Below are positions 36,487 through 44,995 of a stretch of 64,000 nucleotides of DNA, one piece after another. This DNA comes from Stutzerimonas stutzeri (GTDB lineage Bacteria; Pseudomonadota; Gammaproteobacteria; Pseudomonadales; Pseudomonadaceae). Position numbers and translations under genes: made by a program. The stretch is from contig NZ_JAAMQZ010000021.1 of assembly GCF_013522825.1 (NCBI RefSeq), positions 1 through 64,000 of the forward strand, given 5' to 3'. Under the pieces are notes generated by a model. That model did no database searches. It was not told the origin of the DNA and saw only the letters and a program-made list of their open reading frames with translations. Numbering within the stretch: position 1 is the first letter of the stretch; each line of letters opens with the position of its first letter.

Positions 36487-38022
36487 TCAGTAGACATCCC
36501 GGCGATAGCGACCGGCTTCACGCAGCCGCTCCACCTCGTCTTCGCCGAGCAGGCCGTGGAGCAGGGCGTCCACCTCGCGGCCCATGCCCTGCAGGCTGCC
36601 GCAGACCAGCAGGGTGGCGCCGCGAGCAAGCCAGCTGCGCAGGTCTTCGGCGGCATCACGCAGCAGGTGCTGGACGTAGACGGGGGCGGCCTGATCGCGG
36701 GAAAAGGCCAAGTCCAGCCGCGCCAGGTGGCCGCTGTGCTGCCAGCGTTCCAGCTCATCGCGCAGCAGGAAATCATGGGCTGCATTGCGTTCGCCAAACA
36801 GTAGCCAATGGCCGTGCTGGCCGAGTCGTTCGCGCTCACGCAGGTGCGCGCGCAGGCCGGCCAGACCACTGCCGTTGCCGATCAGGATCAGTGGGCCGGC
36901 ATGCTGCGGCAAGCGGAAGCCAGGGTTGGCGCGGATGCGCAGGTCGATGCAGGCAGTGGGTGCTGCATGCGCGCAGAGCCATCCGGAGCCGAGCCCCAGG
37001 CTACCGTCGGCGTGCTGTTGCAGGCGTACCAGCAGCTCCAGATGGCCGTCCTCGGCCAGCGAGGCGATGGAGTAGTCGCGGTGCGCCAGACGCGGCAACT
37101 GCTCCAGCAGTTGTTGTGGGGTGAGTCCGCGCAGGCCGCTCGGCTCTTCCGGCAGTTGGCGACGGCTCAGTTCGTCCGCCAGGGTGCGGCCATCGGCAAG
37201 CTCTGTAGCGCTTCGCAGTTGCAGTGCATCAAGCAGGGCGGCGACCTGCTCGGGGGTTTGCCGTGGGCCGATTTCGGCGATATCGCCGGCCTGCCACTGG
37301 ACGTCGCCAGCCGGCGGCAGCAATTGCAAGTGATACAGCGGCGCGCCCTGGCTACCGGGGTTCAGCTGCTTGCGTGCGGCCAGCGTCCACGGCTGGTAGT
37401 CAGCCGGCAGCCAGTCGCTGAACTCGGCATGACCGGCGAGCTGGCCAAGTTGCTGTTGCCAGCGGCGCAGCACAGCCGGGTCCAGGGCATCGGCTTCCAG
37501 ACGGTCGAACAGTGCGCTTGCTCCGCGTGCGCGCAGCGCGTGGTCCAGGTGTTGGGCGAAGGCGCAAAAGTGGGCGTACTGGCGATCACCGAGGCCGAGC
37601 AGGGCGTATTCCACGGCATGCAGGTCCAGCCCCGGCTGCTCCAGGCGGCGGGCAAAGCGTGCGACATGCTCGGGGGCTTCGCCGTCACCGTAGGTGCTGG
37701 CGATCAGCAGCAGGCGCGGCGGTAGTTCGCCCAGATCAAGCTTCTCCAGCGGCAACGCATGAGCCGGCCGGCCAGCCTGGGTGAGCTGCGCGGCGCTGCG
37801 CTCGGCAATGTCGCGGGCCTGGCCGCCCTGGCTGGCATAGGCGACCGGCAGGCTGTTCGCGCTGGCGGCAGGCACGCGACCGCTTCGCCAGTTGAGCCAG
37901 CTGTAAAGGCACAGAACCAGCCAGACAAGCAGAACAAGGAAGGCGGAAACCAGGCGGGGCGGTTCTAGCCAGAACAGAAGAATGGCCAGAACCAGGCCGG
38001 CGAGCAGAGGGAGCGACTTCAA
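36487..38022 (-). CDS. Membrane-anchored flavodoxin/ferredoxin-NADP-reductase-like flavoprotein
   Basis: A 511-residue protein like the flavoprotein subunit of sulfite reductase. Two N-terminal membrane helices (about 5-20 and 25-45) anchor it. A flavodoxin domain (about 60-195; STYGDGEAPEHVARF binds FMN) comes next, then an FAD domain with HRDYSIAS (the RxYS motif) and an NADPH domain with GNGSGLAGLRAHL. It would pass electrons from NADPH through FAD and FMN to a membrane or periplasmic acceptor. As the last gene of the TonB-PepSY-DUF2271-DUF4198 iron operon, it probably supplies electrons for ferric-chelate reduction. The start is TTG with GGGA eight bases upstream; no ATG exists before the first helix. 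Confidence 0.88.
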   Translation of the reverse strand: MKSLPLLAGLVLAILLFWLEPPRLVSAFLVLLVWLVLCLYSWLNWRSGRVPAASANSLPVAYASQGGQARDIAERSAAQLTQAGRPAHALPLEKLDLGELPPRLLLIASTYGDGEAPEHVARFARRLEQPGLDLHAVEYALLGLGDRQYAHFCAFAQHLDHALRARGASALFDRLEADALDPAVLRRWQQQLGQLAGHAEFSDWLPADYQPWTLAARKQLNPGSQGAPLYHLQLLPPAGDVQWQAGDIAEIGPRQTPEQVAALLDALQLRSATELADGRTLADELSRRQLPEEPSGLRGLTPQQLLEQLPRLAHRDYSIASLAEDGHLELLVRLQQHADGSLGLGSGWLCAHAAPTACIDLRIRANPGFRLPQHAGPLILIGNGSGLAGLRAHLRERERLGQHGHWLLFGERNAAHDFLLRDELERWQHSGHLARLDLAFSRDQAAPVYVQHLLRDAAEDLRSWLARGATLLVCGSLQGMGREVDALLHGLLGEDEVERLREAGRYRRDVY

Positions 38023-38056
38023 GGGGCGAGTCCCGCGCTGGTGTCAGAAGTGGCGA

Positions 38057-38076
38057 GGGGCCGGCAAGCCGGCCCC
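38057..38076. promoter_or_regulatory. GC-rich hairpin inside the iron operon
   Basis: GGGGCCGGC and GCCGGCCCC form a perfect nine-base stem with an AA loop, in the 86-base gap between the DUF4198 gene and the flavoprotein gene. There is no T tract, so it is more likely a processing or stability element than a terminator. Confidence 0.5.
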
Positions 38077-38108
38077 CGCTGGGGGCGATTGCTGTGAGAC
38101 GCTTGGCC

Positions 38109-39020
38109 TCAGGGCGCCTGCACTTCCAGGGTGGCGCTGTACACGGCGCGGCGCTCGGTGACCGGCTTGGCAACGCCTTCGGTAGTGCTCAGCTCGGCTT
38201 CCAGCCAGTACATGCCCGGTGTCGGCCAGGTGATGGCGACCTTGCCCTCAGCGTCGGTCTTGACGGTGAAATCGCCGGTCTCGTCGCGGTAGCGGTTGCC
38301 GCCGGGCACCACGCTGATTTCCACGTCCTTGGCCGGCTTGCCGTCGAGCAGGAAGGTGAACTCTGCTGCCTCGCCGGCGAACAGGTCATTGGGATGGGTG
38401 ACCGGCACCAGTTCCAGGCCCTGGTTGGTGGGGGCCAAAACCTTGTCGGTGGGGTTGCCGGCGGTGACGAAGGTTTCCATGCGGCTGTTGCGCTGGATGA
38501 CCTGCAGCTCACTGGCATTGGCCGGGATGGCCTGCTTCAGTTCCTCGGCCTTGCCCATCCAGCGGCGGCGCTCTTCGCCTTCCTTCCAGGTGGCCATCAG
38601 GCCGCTGCTGGCCACCGCCAGCTTGTAGGTGCCCTTCTGGGTCAGATGCACATCGAAGGTGCTGCGATAGCGACCGACAGCGCCGTTCTGTGCGTCCACT
38701 TCGCTGCCGTCCGGCGCGAGGATGACCAGCTTGTTGGCCGGGCGGCGCATCGGTGCCGGCGCGGGGGTGGCCGGCTTGTCGCCTTGGGCAGCCTGGGGCG
38801 TGCGGGCAGGCATTTGCAGGGGCTTGCCGATACCTTCCAGTTGCAGCGGGAAGTGCTCGAAGTAGAACAGGTCGTTGGATACGGCGGCATCCACGGTGAT
38901 CCAGGGCTCTTCACCGGACAGCACAGTGGAGGAGGGCAGCATCCAGGCACGGTGGGCCTGGGCGGACAATGGCAGGGTTACGGCCAAAGCCAGGGCGGTC
39001 CATTTCAGCATGCGGTTCAT
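38109..39020 (-). CDS. DUF4198 domain periplasmic protein
   Basis: A 303-residue exported protein. The signal peptide (ALALAVTLPLSAQA) is followed by HRAWMLPSSTVLSGEEPWITV, the histidine-bearing start typical of DUF4198 proteins (once annotated as nickel/cobalt transport components). Two beta-sandwich regions flank an alanine/proline-rich linker at about 75-92. Its place in an iron operon suggests a role in handling the metal or chelate in the periplasm; the mature N-terminal histidine could bind metal, but this is inference. The ATG at 39020 follows AAGGA; it begins 15 bases after the DUF2271 stop. Confidence 0.87.
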   Translation of the reverse strand: MNRMLKWTALALAVTLPLSAQAHRAWMLPSSTVLSGEEPWITVDAAVSNDLFYFEHFPLQLEGIGKPLQMPARTPQAAQGDKPATPAPAPMRRPANKLVILAPDGSEVDAQNGAVGRYRSTFDVHLTQKGTYKLAVASSGLMATWKEGEERRRWMGKAEELKQAIPANASELQVIQRNSRMETFVTAGNPTDKVLAPTNQGLELVPVTHPNDLFAGEAAEFTFLLDGKPAKDVEISVVPGGNRYRDETGDFTVKTDAEGKVAITWPTPGMYWLEAELSTTEGVAKPVTERRAVYSATLEVQAP

Positions 39021-39035
39021 ATGTGGCTTCCTTGA

Positions 39036-39539
39036 TCAGGGTTTGATGGTAAGGGTGATGGTGCCCAGCTCGGTGGCACCCTGGGCGCTGGCTGTCGAAG
39101 CCTGCGGCCAGGTGAAGGGCACGCGCAGCAGCTCGCGGCCACCCACTTCACGCACGGCCTCCACCACCAGGTTGTAATCGCCGTCTGCCAATGCCTTGAG
39201 CGGTGCGTCGCTGCCCTTGTAGTTCAACTGGTGGGTGCCCACTGCGCGGGTTGCCGCCGAGACGCCGTCAACCGGCATTTCCAGGCTGCGGCCACTGCGA
39301 CGCCACCACTGGCGCAGGTCCTTGAGCCATTTCTCGCCTTCCTTGTCTTTCAGCTTCAGGTCGTACCAGACCGTCAGGTCGGCGACATGGCTTTGGTCCG
39401 GCTTTTCCAGCCAGATGGCCACGTACGGGCGGTGGTATTCGGCAACCTGCAGACGCGGGATTTCCACATCGATCTGCATATCGGCCGCCATCAGCGGCGC
39501 GCTGAGCAGCGCAAGGGGTAACAACAAGCGTTTACGCAT
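39036..39539 (-). CDS. DUF2271 domain periplasmic protein
   Basis: A 167-residue exported protein with a signal peptide (LLLPLALLSAPLMA) and one DUF2271 domain (VDIEIPRL-like start, PYVAIWLEKPDQSHVADLTVWYD, WRRSGRS). The fold is beta-rich and the function unknown. DUF2271 genes are regularly found between PepSY and DUF4198 genes in iron-uptake loci, as here. Its ribosome site (AAGGA) overlaps the stop codon of the PepSY gene, so the two are translationally coupled. Confidence 0.88.
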   Translation of the reverse strand: MRKRLLLPLALLSAPLMAADMQIDVEIPRLQVAEYHRPYVAIWLEKPDQSHVADLTVWYDLKLKDKEGEKWLKDLRQWWRRSGRSLEMPVDGVSAATRAVGTHQLNYKGSDAPLKALADGDYNLVVEAVREVGGRELLRVPFTWPQASTASAQGATELGTITLTIKP

Positions 39540-39548
39540 GACACATCC

Positions 39549-40142
39549 TTAATGAATGAACAGCAGCGCCAGTAACAGCGGAATCACCAGCCCGGCCCCG
39601 ACCAGTGGCCAGGTCGTCGGTCGACCACCCGCATGCCGTTGCAGCAGCAACAACCCGGTGAGGCTGAAGACCACGCAGGCTGCGGCGAAAATATCGATGA
39701 ACCAGCTCCAGGCCGTGCCGGTATTGCGGCCCTTGTGCAGGTCGTTGAGGTAGGAAATCCAGCCACGGTCGGTGGACTCGTATTCGAGTTCGCCGGTTTC
39801 CAGTACCAGGCTCAACCAGGCGTCGCCACCCGGACGGGGCAGGGCGACATACAGCTCGCCATCGCTCCATTCCGCATCACGGCCAGCAAGGTCGATGCCC
39901 AGCTCCTGTTCGAGCCAGCCGCGCAAATCGTTTGGCAGCCCCACACCTGGTTGATCGCTCAACAACTGTTGTTGCAGGGATTCGGGCAATGAAGCCGTAT
40001 GCTCGATGATCTTCGGTTTGGCTTCGATCTGCGCGGCGTGGTTGAGCGTGATTCCGGTCACCGCAAACAACAACATGCCCACCAGGCACAGCGCAGAGCT
40101 GATCCAGTGCCATTGGCGCAGGGTGCCGAGCCAGAGTTGCAT
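39549..40142 (-). CDS. PepSY-associated membrane protein
   Basis: A 197-residue inner-membrane protein with three helices: HWISSALCLVGMLLFAVTGI (about 12-31), SWFIDIFAAACVVFSLTGLL (about 145-165) and a C-terminal one. A periplasmic PepSY-like segment lies between the first two. The pair of helix-associated histidines (HWISS and LNHAAQ) is the pattern of PepSY-TM reductases, which may hold heme. Such proteins reduce ferric siderophores at the inner membrane. It starts the downstream part of the iron operon, with AAGGA before the ATG, after a long hairpin separating it from the receptor gene. Confidence 0.87.
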   Translation of the reverse strand: MQLWLGTLRQWHWISSALCLVGMLLFAVTGITLNHAAQIEAKPKIIEHTASLPESLQQQLLSDQPGVGLPNDLRGWLEQELGIDLAGRDAEWSDGELYVALPRPGGDAWLSLVLETGELEYESTDRGWISYLNDLHKGRNTGTAWSWFIDIFAAACVVFSLTGLLLLQRHAGGRPTTWPLVGAGLVIPLLLALLFIH

Positions 40143-40254
40143 GATTGTCCTTGAGTACGGTTGGTGACTGGATTCTAAGAGGCTTTCGGACTGAATGTTA
40201 AGGATTTACAAACAGCATACATTCGCGTCTTTGTCGCATGGCGGCCTGATGCAG

Positions 40255-40292
40255 ATATGGCCAGGCCGGAGAGAACTCCGGCCTGGCCATAT
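40255..40292. terminator. Very stable 17-bp hairpin between receptor and PepSY genes
   Basis: ATATGGCCAGGCCGGAG and CTCCGGCCTGGCCATAT pair perfectly over 17 bases with a four-base loop, 12 bases after the stop of the TonB receptor. Pairing continues past a one-base bulge (TGC/GCA). No T run follows on the minus strand, so it may stabilise the receptor message or cause partial read-through into the four downstream genes. Confidence 0.6.
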
Positions 40293-40304
40293 TGCATCGC
40301 TGAA

Positions 40305-42530
40305 TCAGAAGGTGATGTTGGCGGAGAGCCAGAAGCGACGGCCTTCTTCCAGGGTGCCGGTGGTCGACTGGGCTGTTTGTGTGTAGTACGAAGCCCAGCC
40401 GGTAGTGGAGCCGGAGGTGTAGCTTTCTCCGTCGAGGAAGTCCTTGTCGAACAGGTTGTAGATGGTGGCGTTGAGCGTTACGTTCTCTGAGGCGCGGAAT
40501 GAGCCGCCCAGGTGGAACACTTCATAGGCTTTGAGATCTCCGACCTGATCCATGAGATCCTGATTTACCGTGGTCAGAGTCGTGTAGCGTTGATTGAAGC
40601 GTGCTCGCTCACCTCGGTATTCCCCTTTGAACCACAGGTTCAGGCGATCGGTCGCTTCCCAGTTGAGGCTGGCATGTGCCATGTGTTTCGGAGTGTTGGT
40701 CAGAGGAGCTCCCTTGTCATCCCCACTTTTCTGTTCGCTGTCGGTGTAGGTGTAGTTGCCCGAGAGCGACCAGGCAGGTGCGAATTGCCAGCGGCCTGCC
40801 AGTTCTATGCCCTGGGTTTCCGCTTCGCCGATATTCACGTTCTGGGCGAAGTTTTCCTGCAGGAAACTGCTACCAAGATCCACGCAGCCAGGCTGGTTGG
40901 GGTTCGTTGGATAATTACAGTTGGGCAGAGGGGTGCCGCTGTCGATCTTGTCCTTGAACTTGGTGTGGAACAGCGTGGCGTTGGCGCTGAAGCCTGCCAG
41001 ATTGTCGTAGTAGGCCCCGAACTCGGTGTTGGTGGTGATTTCCGGGTCCAGGTCCGGACTGCCGATGGTTATGGTGCGGCCCTGGCCGCTTACACCGTTG
41101 ATACCGCCATGCAATTGATTGAGGGTCGGTGTTTTGTAGCCTCGGCTTACTCCGCCCTTGAGCGTCCAGCTTTCGTTGGTATTCCAGACCAGATAGGCGC
41201 GTGGGCTGATATGACCGCCGAAGGCTTCGTGATCTTCGTAACGGGCGCCCAGGGTCAAGGCCAGGTCATCGCGTAGACGCCACTCGTCTTCGATGAACAG
41301 AGCCCATGAGGTCTGCTGGAATTTTTCGGCTGCAATGCCATCCTCGACCTCCGCATCCCAATATTGGGCGCCGATGGTGGCGATATGTGATTCGCCGACA
41401 GGCGCGACCAGCTTGGTGTCGAATATCAGATCGGTAGATTTCAGCTTGCGGTCATTGCCTCCCACGATGCTTGGGTAACCGCTATAGGGGGTGCCTAGAG
41501 TACCGGGAATAGTACGTCCTAGAGTTTCGGTGGTGTTGTGGGTAAGAGTGCTGTCCAGTGTGCCGAAACCGAGACGTCCGGTATGCGTCAAGGCGAACTG
41601 ATCGCGTTCGAAACGCAGCTCGTCCTTGTAGCCATTGATAGTCGCCGGTGCATCTACGGTGCAACCGCCGATGGCATTGCCACCAGACTTCCCATCCAGG
41701 GTTCCGAGCTGGCAGTCATCATTGTTATAGACCTGCCGACCGCGCTCGAAATCAAGGGAAAAATCGTGATCTTCATGGGGGGTCAGCGTCAATCGAGTGC
41801 CGAAGTTGGTGTTGCGCCCTTCAACGGGTGCTGCGCCGCGTTTGCTGACAGTGGTGTCGTTATCGAAGCTCAGGTCTGTCTCGCTACGGTCGTAAATGCT
41901 ACCGCGTACTGCCAACCCCAGCAGGCCATCGATCAGCGGACCGCTGGCGTAAAGGCTGGCCTTGCTGGCATCGCCATAGTCGCGGTTGTCCTGATAGGTA
42001 TGGTCAAGACTCAGCGAGCCGCCCCATTCCTCGGCGACCTTCTTGGTAATGATATTGACCACGCCACCCATGGCATCGGAACCGTAGAGCGTGGACATCG
42101 GGCCACGGATCACTTCGATACGCTCGATGGCCGACATCGGCGGCATGAAACTGGTAGAGGTTTCATTGAAACCGTTTGGCGTGACATTACCGGCAGTGTT
42201 TTGTCGGCGTCCGTCGATGAGTATCAGGGTGTACTCGCTGGGCAAGCCACGAATGCTGATGTTCAATCCACCGGTCTTGCCTGCACCCTGGCGTACGTCG
42301 ATGCCTTCCACATCTTCCAGCGCTTGCGCCAGGTTACCAAAACGCTTCTGCTGCAGATCTTCCTGAGTGATCACACTGATGCTCGCCGGAGCGTCGGTGA
42401 TCTTCTGCTCGAAACCGGAAGCACTGACAACCATCGTGTCCAGGTTTACCGGATTGGTTTCAGCGAGAACGGGCAGGCTGCAGCCGATAAGAGCGATGGC
42501 CAGTGCCGAACGGGTGGAAGGGACGTACAT
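40305..42530 (-). CDS. TonB-dependent siderophore receptor (FepA/CirA-like)
   Basis: A 741-residue outer-membrane receptor. After the signal peptide (MYVPSTRSALAIALIGCSLPVLA) comes a TonB box-like LDTMVVSASG, a plug with ISIRGLPSEYTLILIDGRRQ and IERIEVIRGPMSTLYGSDAMGG, and a barrel with a two-cysteine surface loop (NCNYPTNPNQPGC), ending FWLSANITF. The plug is of the catecholate/colicin I type, so a ferric catecholate is a fair guess. The frame opens 13 codons earlier, inside a Fur box; the ATG at 42530 follows AAGGA at seven bases and is preferred. It heads the operon with PepSY, DUF2271, DUF4198 and flavoreductase genes. Confidence 0.92.
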   Translation of the reverse strand: MYVPSTRSALAIALIGCSLPVLAETNPVNLDTMVVSASGFEQKITDAPASISVITQEDLQQKRFGNLAQALEDVEGIDVRQGAGKTGGLNISIRGLPSEYTLILIDGRRQNTAGNVTPNGFNETSTSFMPPMSAIERIEVIRGPMSTLYGSDAMGGVVNIITKKVAEEWGGSLSLDHTYQDNRDYGDASKASLYASGPLIDGLLGLAVRGSIYDRSETDLSFDNDTTVSKRGAAPVEGRNTNFGTRLTLTPHEDHDFSLDFERGRQVYNNDDCQLGTLDGKSGGNAIGGCTVDAPATINGYKDELRFERDQFALTHTGRLGFGTLDSTLTHNTTETLGRTIPGTLGTPYSGYPSIVGGNDRKLKSTDLIFDTKLVAPVGESHIATIGAQYWDAEVEDGIAAEKFQQTSWALFIEDEWRLRDDLALTLGARYEDHEAFGGHISPRAYLVWNTNESWTLKGGVSRGYKTPTLNQLHGGINGVSGQGRTITIGSPDLDPEITTNTEFGAYYDNLAGFSANATLFHTKFKDKIDSGTPLPNCNYPTNPNQPGCVDLGSSFLQENFAQNVNIGEAETQGIELAGRWQFAPAWSLSGNYTYTDSEQKSGDDKGAPLTNTPKHMAHASLNWEATDRLNLWFKGEYRGERARFNQRYTTLTTVNQDLMDQVGDLKAYEVFHLGGSFRASENVTLNATIYNLFDKDFLDGESYTSGSTTGWASYYTQTAQSTTGTLEEGRRFWLSANITF

Positions 42531-42546
42531 GCGCGGATCCTTTTTG

Positions 42547-42585
42547 TTGAGAATCATTCCGGCGCGCATGATAGTTATTCGCGAA
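42547..42585 (-). promoter_or_regulatory. Fur box(es) of the iron-uptake operon
   Basis: TTGAGAATCATTCCG (42547-42561) matches the 7-1-7 Fur consensus TGATAATCATTATCA closely. CATGATAGTTATTCGCGA (42568-42585) is a second, weaker AT-rich match. Both lie within 55 bases of the receptor ATG, where promoter elements are expected, so iron repression is very likely. Confidence 0.72.
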
Positions 42586-42757
42586 TAGGAATTCCTTACA
42601 AAAGATTTACCAAGATGGCTATTTGCTCATGCGGTCGGGCTGAAAAGCCCGGCGCGCAAGAGTTCCAGTAATTGTATCTAGGTGTGACAAGGTGTTGTAA
42701 GTGCAATGGCAACAGCCTGAGCCGAGCAAGCAGCTCTTGCAGCTGACCCGCGCGAAC

Positions 42758-42857
42758 GTCGGATTACGCCTTCGGCTAATCCAGCCTACAAAAGCCTTGG
42801 CCGTATGATTCGCTTGTTCGTCCAGCTGTTCAGCCTCCAGCGCTTTTATCGGCTTTT
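42758..42857. repeat. REP palindrome followed by a copy of the interspersed repeat
   Basis: GTCGGATTACGCCTTCGGCT (42758-42777) with CTAATCCAGCCTAC is an inverted copy of the REP at 25807. Next to it, 42814-42857 holds TTCGTCCAGCTGTTCAGCCT, CCAGCGCTTTT and ATCGGCTTTTA, the right-hand part of the inverted repeat found at 18650 and 21614, here without its left arm. The gap (42586-42862) holds no gene. Confidence 0.7.
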
Positions 42858-42862
42858 ACTTG

Positions 42863-43555
42863 TTATGGCATCAGCACTTCGATGACGCCGTCGGCATTGA
42901 CGCTGACCTGGCGAGTGCCAGCCTCGATTTCCGGTGTCGCCATGGCATCCATGCTCTTCATCGCCATGGCGCGCATCACTGGCTGATAACCGCCGCCACT
43001 GCCGAGGTTGAGATTGACGATCCGGTAGTCGCTGCCGCCCAGTGCTTCGGTGGCCAGTTGTGCTCTGGCGCGAAATGCAGCGATGGCATCCTTGAGCAGG
43101 GCATCTTCGTTCTGTTTGCGGATCGCGTCGGAGACGCTGAAGTGCATGCTGCCCATCTTCAGGTCCTGCATCAACTCGCCGGTGAGCTTGGAAAGGGCGG
43201 CGAAGTCACCGCTCTCAAGACGCAGTTCGGCTCGTTCGCGCCAGGCGGTGATCTGCTGGCCTTTTTCCTCGTAGACCGGATAGCTGCTACGGCTGCCCTG
43301 GTTGACGAGGACACCCTTGGACTGGCGGGCACGTTGCAGCGCCCGGTTCATCACTTGGGTGGTCTGGGCGGCGAGTTGCGCCGGGTCCTGATGCTGGGCT
43401 TCGCTGTAGAGCGTGACATGCATACGGTCGTGGGCCACTTCGCTGGTGGCTTCGGCGCGCAGGGATATCTGGTTGTAGCGCTGGTCGTCGGCGACGACCG
43501 GGAGGCAGGCCAGGCAGGCCAGTAAAGCGACTGGACGGGCAAAAGAGGCAGACAT
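42863..43555 (-). CDS. SIMPL domain (DUF541) periplasmic protein
   Basis: A 230-residue exported protein with a signal peptide (VALLACLACLPVVA) and a SIMPL domain: ISLRAEATSEVAHDRMHVTL at the start, SYPVYEEKGQQITAWRERAEL in the middle, and TRQVSVNADGVIEVLMP at the end. These beta-rich proteins are widespread and of unclear function; some are outer-membrane-associated or linked to oxidative stress. The ATG at 43555 follows AGGAG at six bases. It is divergent from roxS, the arrangement I also remember in P. aeruginosa. Confidence 0.87.
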   Translation of the reverse strand: MSASFARPVALLACLACLPVVADDQRYNQISLRAEATSEVAHDRMHVTLYSEAQHQDPAQLAAQTTQVMNRALQRARQSKGVLVNQGSRSSYPVYEEKGQQITAWRERAELRLESGDFAALSKLTGELMQDLKMGSMHFSVSDAIRKQNEDALLKDAIAAFRARAQLATEALGGSDYRIVNLNLGSGGGYQPVMRAMAMKSMDAMATPEIEAGTRQVSVNADGVIEVLMP

Positions 43556-43704
43556 GACGGCTCCTGAATAGGTGTGCACCGGGATGCGGGCTTGTGACTT
43601 TATCCCGTTGTGAATGGTTGCGCAGATTTTCCATGCGTCTCATTGCCGCAGACAGGGTGCCTTACGGGGCGCTTGGTTATACTCGCGAATCGATTGGAGA
43701 CCCC

Positions 43705-44961
43705 ATGTACGCATCCGTTCAACTGCTGTCGGCAAGCCGGCAGAATCTTCGTCTGCTCACCCTGATTCGCATCCTTGTGCTTGCCGCCCAAGCCGGGGCG
43801 GTGGGCCTTGCCTATGCCACACAACTGGTTGCGCTGCCATGGCTGCATCTGGGGGTGACGCTGGCCATTTCGGGCCTGATCTGTCTGGTGACCGCGCTGC
43901 GGCTACGAGGCCCCTGGCCTGTGACCGAGCAGGAGTACGCTTTTCATCTGGCGGCCGACCTGCTGATTCACAGTGCCCTGCTGTATTATTCGGGCGGCTC
44001 GACCAATCCGTTCGTGTCCTATTATCTGGTGCCGCTGACCATCGCTGCGGCGACCTTGCCGTGGCTGTATTCGATCGTCCTCTCTGGCCTGGCGCTGGCC
44101 GGGTATACGCTGATGCTGGCCTGGTACGACCCTGTCATCGTGCCGCCGGTCGATCGCACCACGTTGCTGGTCTACGGCATGTGGCTGAGCTTCGCGCTGG
44201 CCGCTGCGCTGATCACCTTTTTCGTCGCGCGCATGGCCGAACAGTTGCGGCGCCAGGAACAGCTCCAGGCCCAGCGCCGCGAGGAAAGCATGCGTGACCA
44301 GCAGTTGCTGGCCGTGGCGACCCAGGCTGCCGGGGCCGCTCATGAGCTGGGTACGCCGCTGGCGACCATGAGCGTGCTGCTCAAGGAGCTGCGCCAGGAA
44401 TACCAGCAGCCGCAACCATTGAATGAAGATCTGGCGCTGCTGCAATCCCAGGTTCAGCTGTGCAAGGAAAGCCTGCGCCAGCTGGTGCGCGCCGCCGAGG
44501 CGGATCGTCGCCAGGCCATCGTCGAGCAGAATGCCCGTGAATGGGTGGAGTCGGTGATGCAGCGCTGGCACCTGATGCGACCGGAGGCGACCTATCGCTT
44601 CCAGTGCCTGGGCAAGGGCAGCCCGCCACGGCTGATGCCACCTGCAGACCTGGGACAGTCACTGCTCAATCTGCTGAACAATGCCACCGATGCCAGCCCG
44701 GACGACCTGGATATCCGCCTGGATTGGGACGCGCAATGGATCACGCTGACCATTCGTGACCACGGCGCGGGCGTGCCGCTGGCGATCGCCGAGCAGATCG
44801 GCAGGCCATTCATCACCACCAAGGGCAAGGGGTTCGGTCTGGGACTATTTCTCAGTCAGGCGAGCGTGACACGTGCCGGCGGGACTGTGAAACTCTACAA
44901 TCACGAAGATGGCGGCGCGCTGACCGAATTGAGGCTGCCGCACGGCTCGGTACGGGCCTGA
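43705..44961 (+). CDS. roxS: Redox-sensing histidine kinase RoxS (RegB/PrrB family)
   Basis: A 418-residue sensor kinase with six membrane helices in the first 175 residues. The quinone-site heptapeptide GGSTNPF (97-103) of RegB is intact. H213 in AAHELGTPLA is the phosphorylated histidine, and C253 (VQLCKES) stands 40 residues on, exactly the spacing of the redox cysteine in Rhodobacter RegB. The ATPase domain shows NLLNNATDAS, DHGAGV and GKGFGLGLF. It would sense the quinone pool or oxygen and phosphorylate RoxR, which in P. aeruginosa controls the cyanide-insensitive oxidase. The ATG at 43705 follows GGAG at seven bases; the open frame begins 37 codons earlier. Confidence 0.95.
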   Translation: MYASVQLLSASRQNLRLLTLIRILVLAAQAGAVGLAYATQLVALPWLHLGVTLAISGLICLVTALRLRGPWPVTEQEYAFHLAADLLIHSALLYYSGGSTNPFVSYYLVPLTIAAATLPWLYSIVLSGLALAGYTLMLAWYDPVIVPPVDRTTLLVYGMWLSFALAAALITFFVARMAEQLRRQEQLQAQRREESMRDQQLLAVATQAAGAAHELGTPLATMSVLLKELRQEYQQPQPLNEDLALLQSQVQLCKESLRQLVRAAEADRRQAIVEQNAREWVESVMQRWHLMRPEATYRFQCLGKGSPPRLMPPADLGQSLLNLLNNATDASPDDLDIRLDWDAQWITLTIRDHGAGVPLAIAEQIGRPFITTKGKGFGLGLFLSQASVTRAGGTVKLYNHEDGGALTELRLPHGSVRA

Positions 44962-44995
44962 TCACTGACGTGACCCAATCGCGAGGAATGCATAG

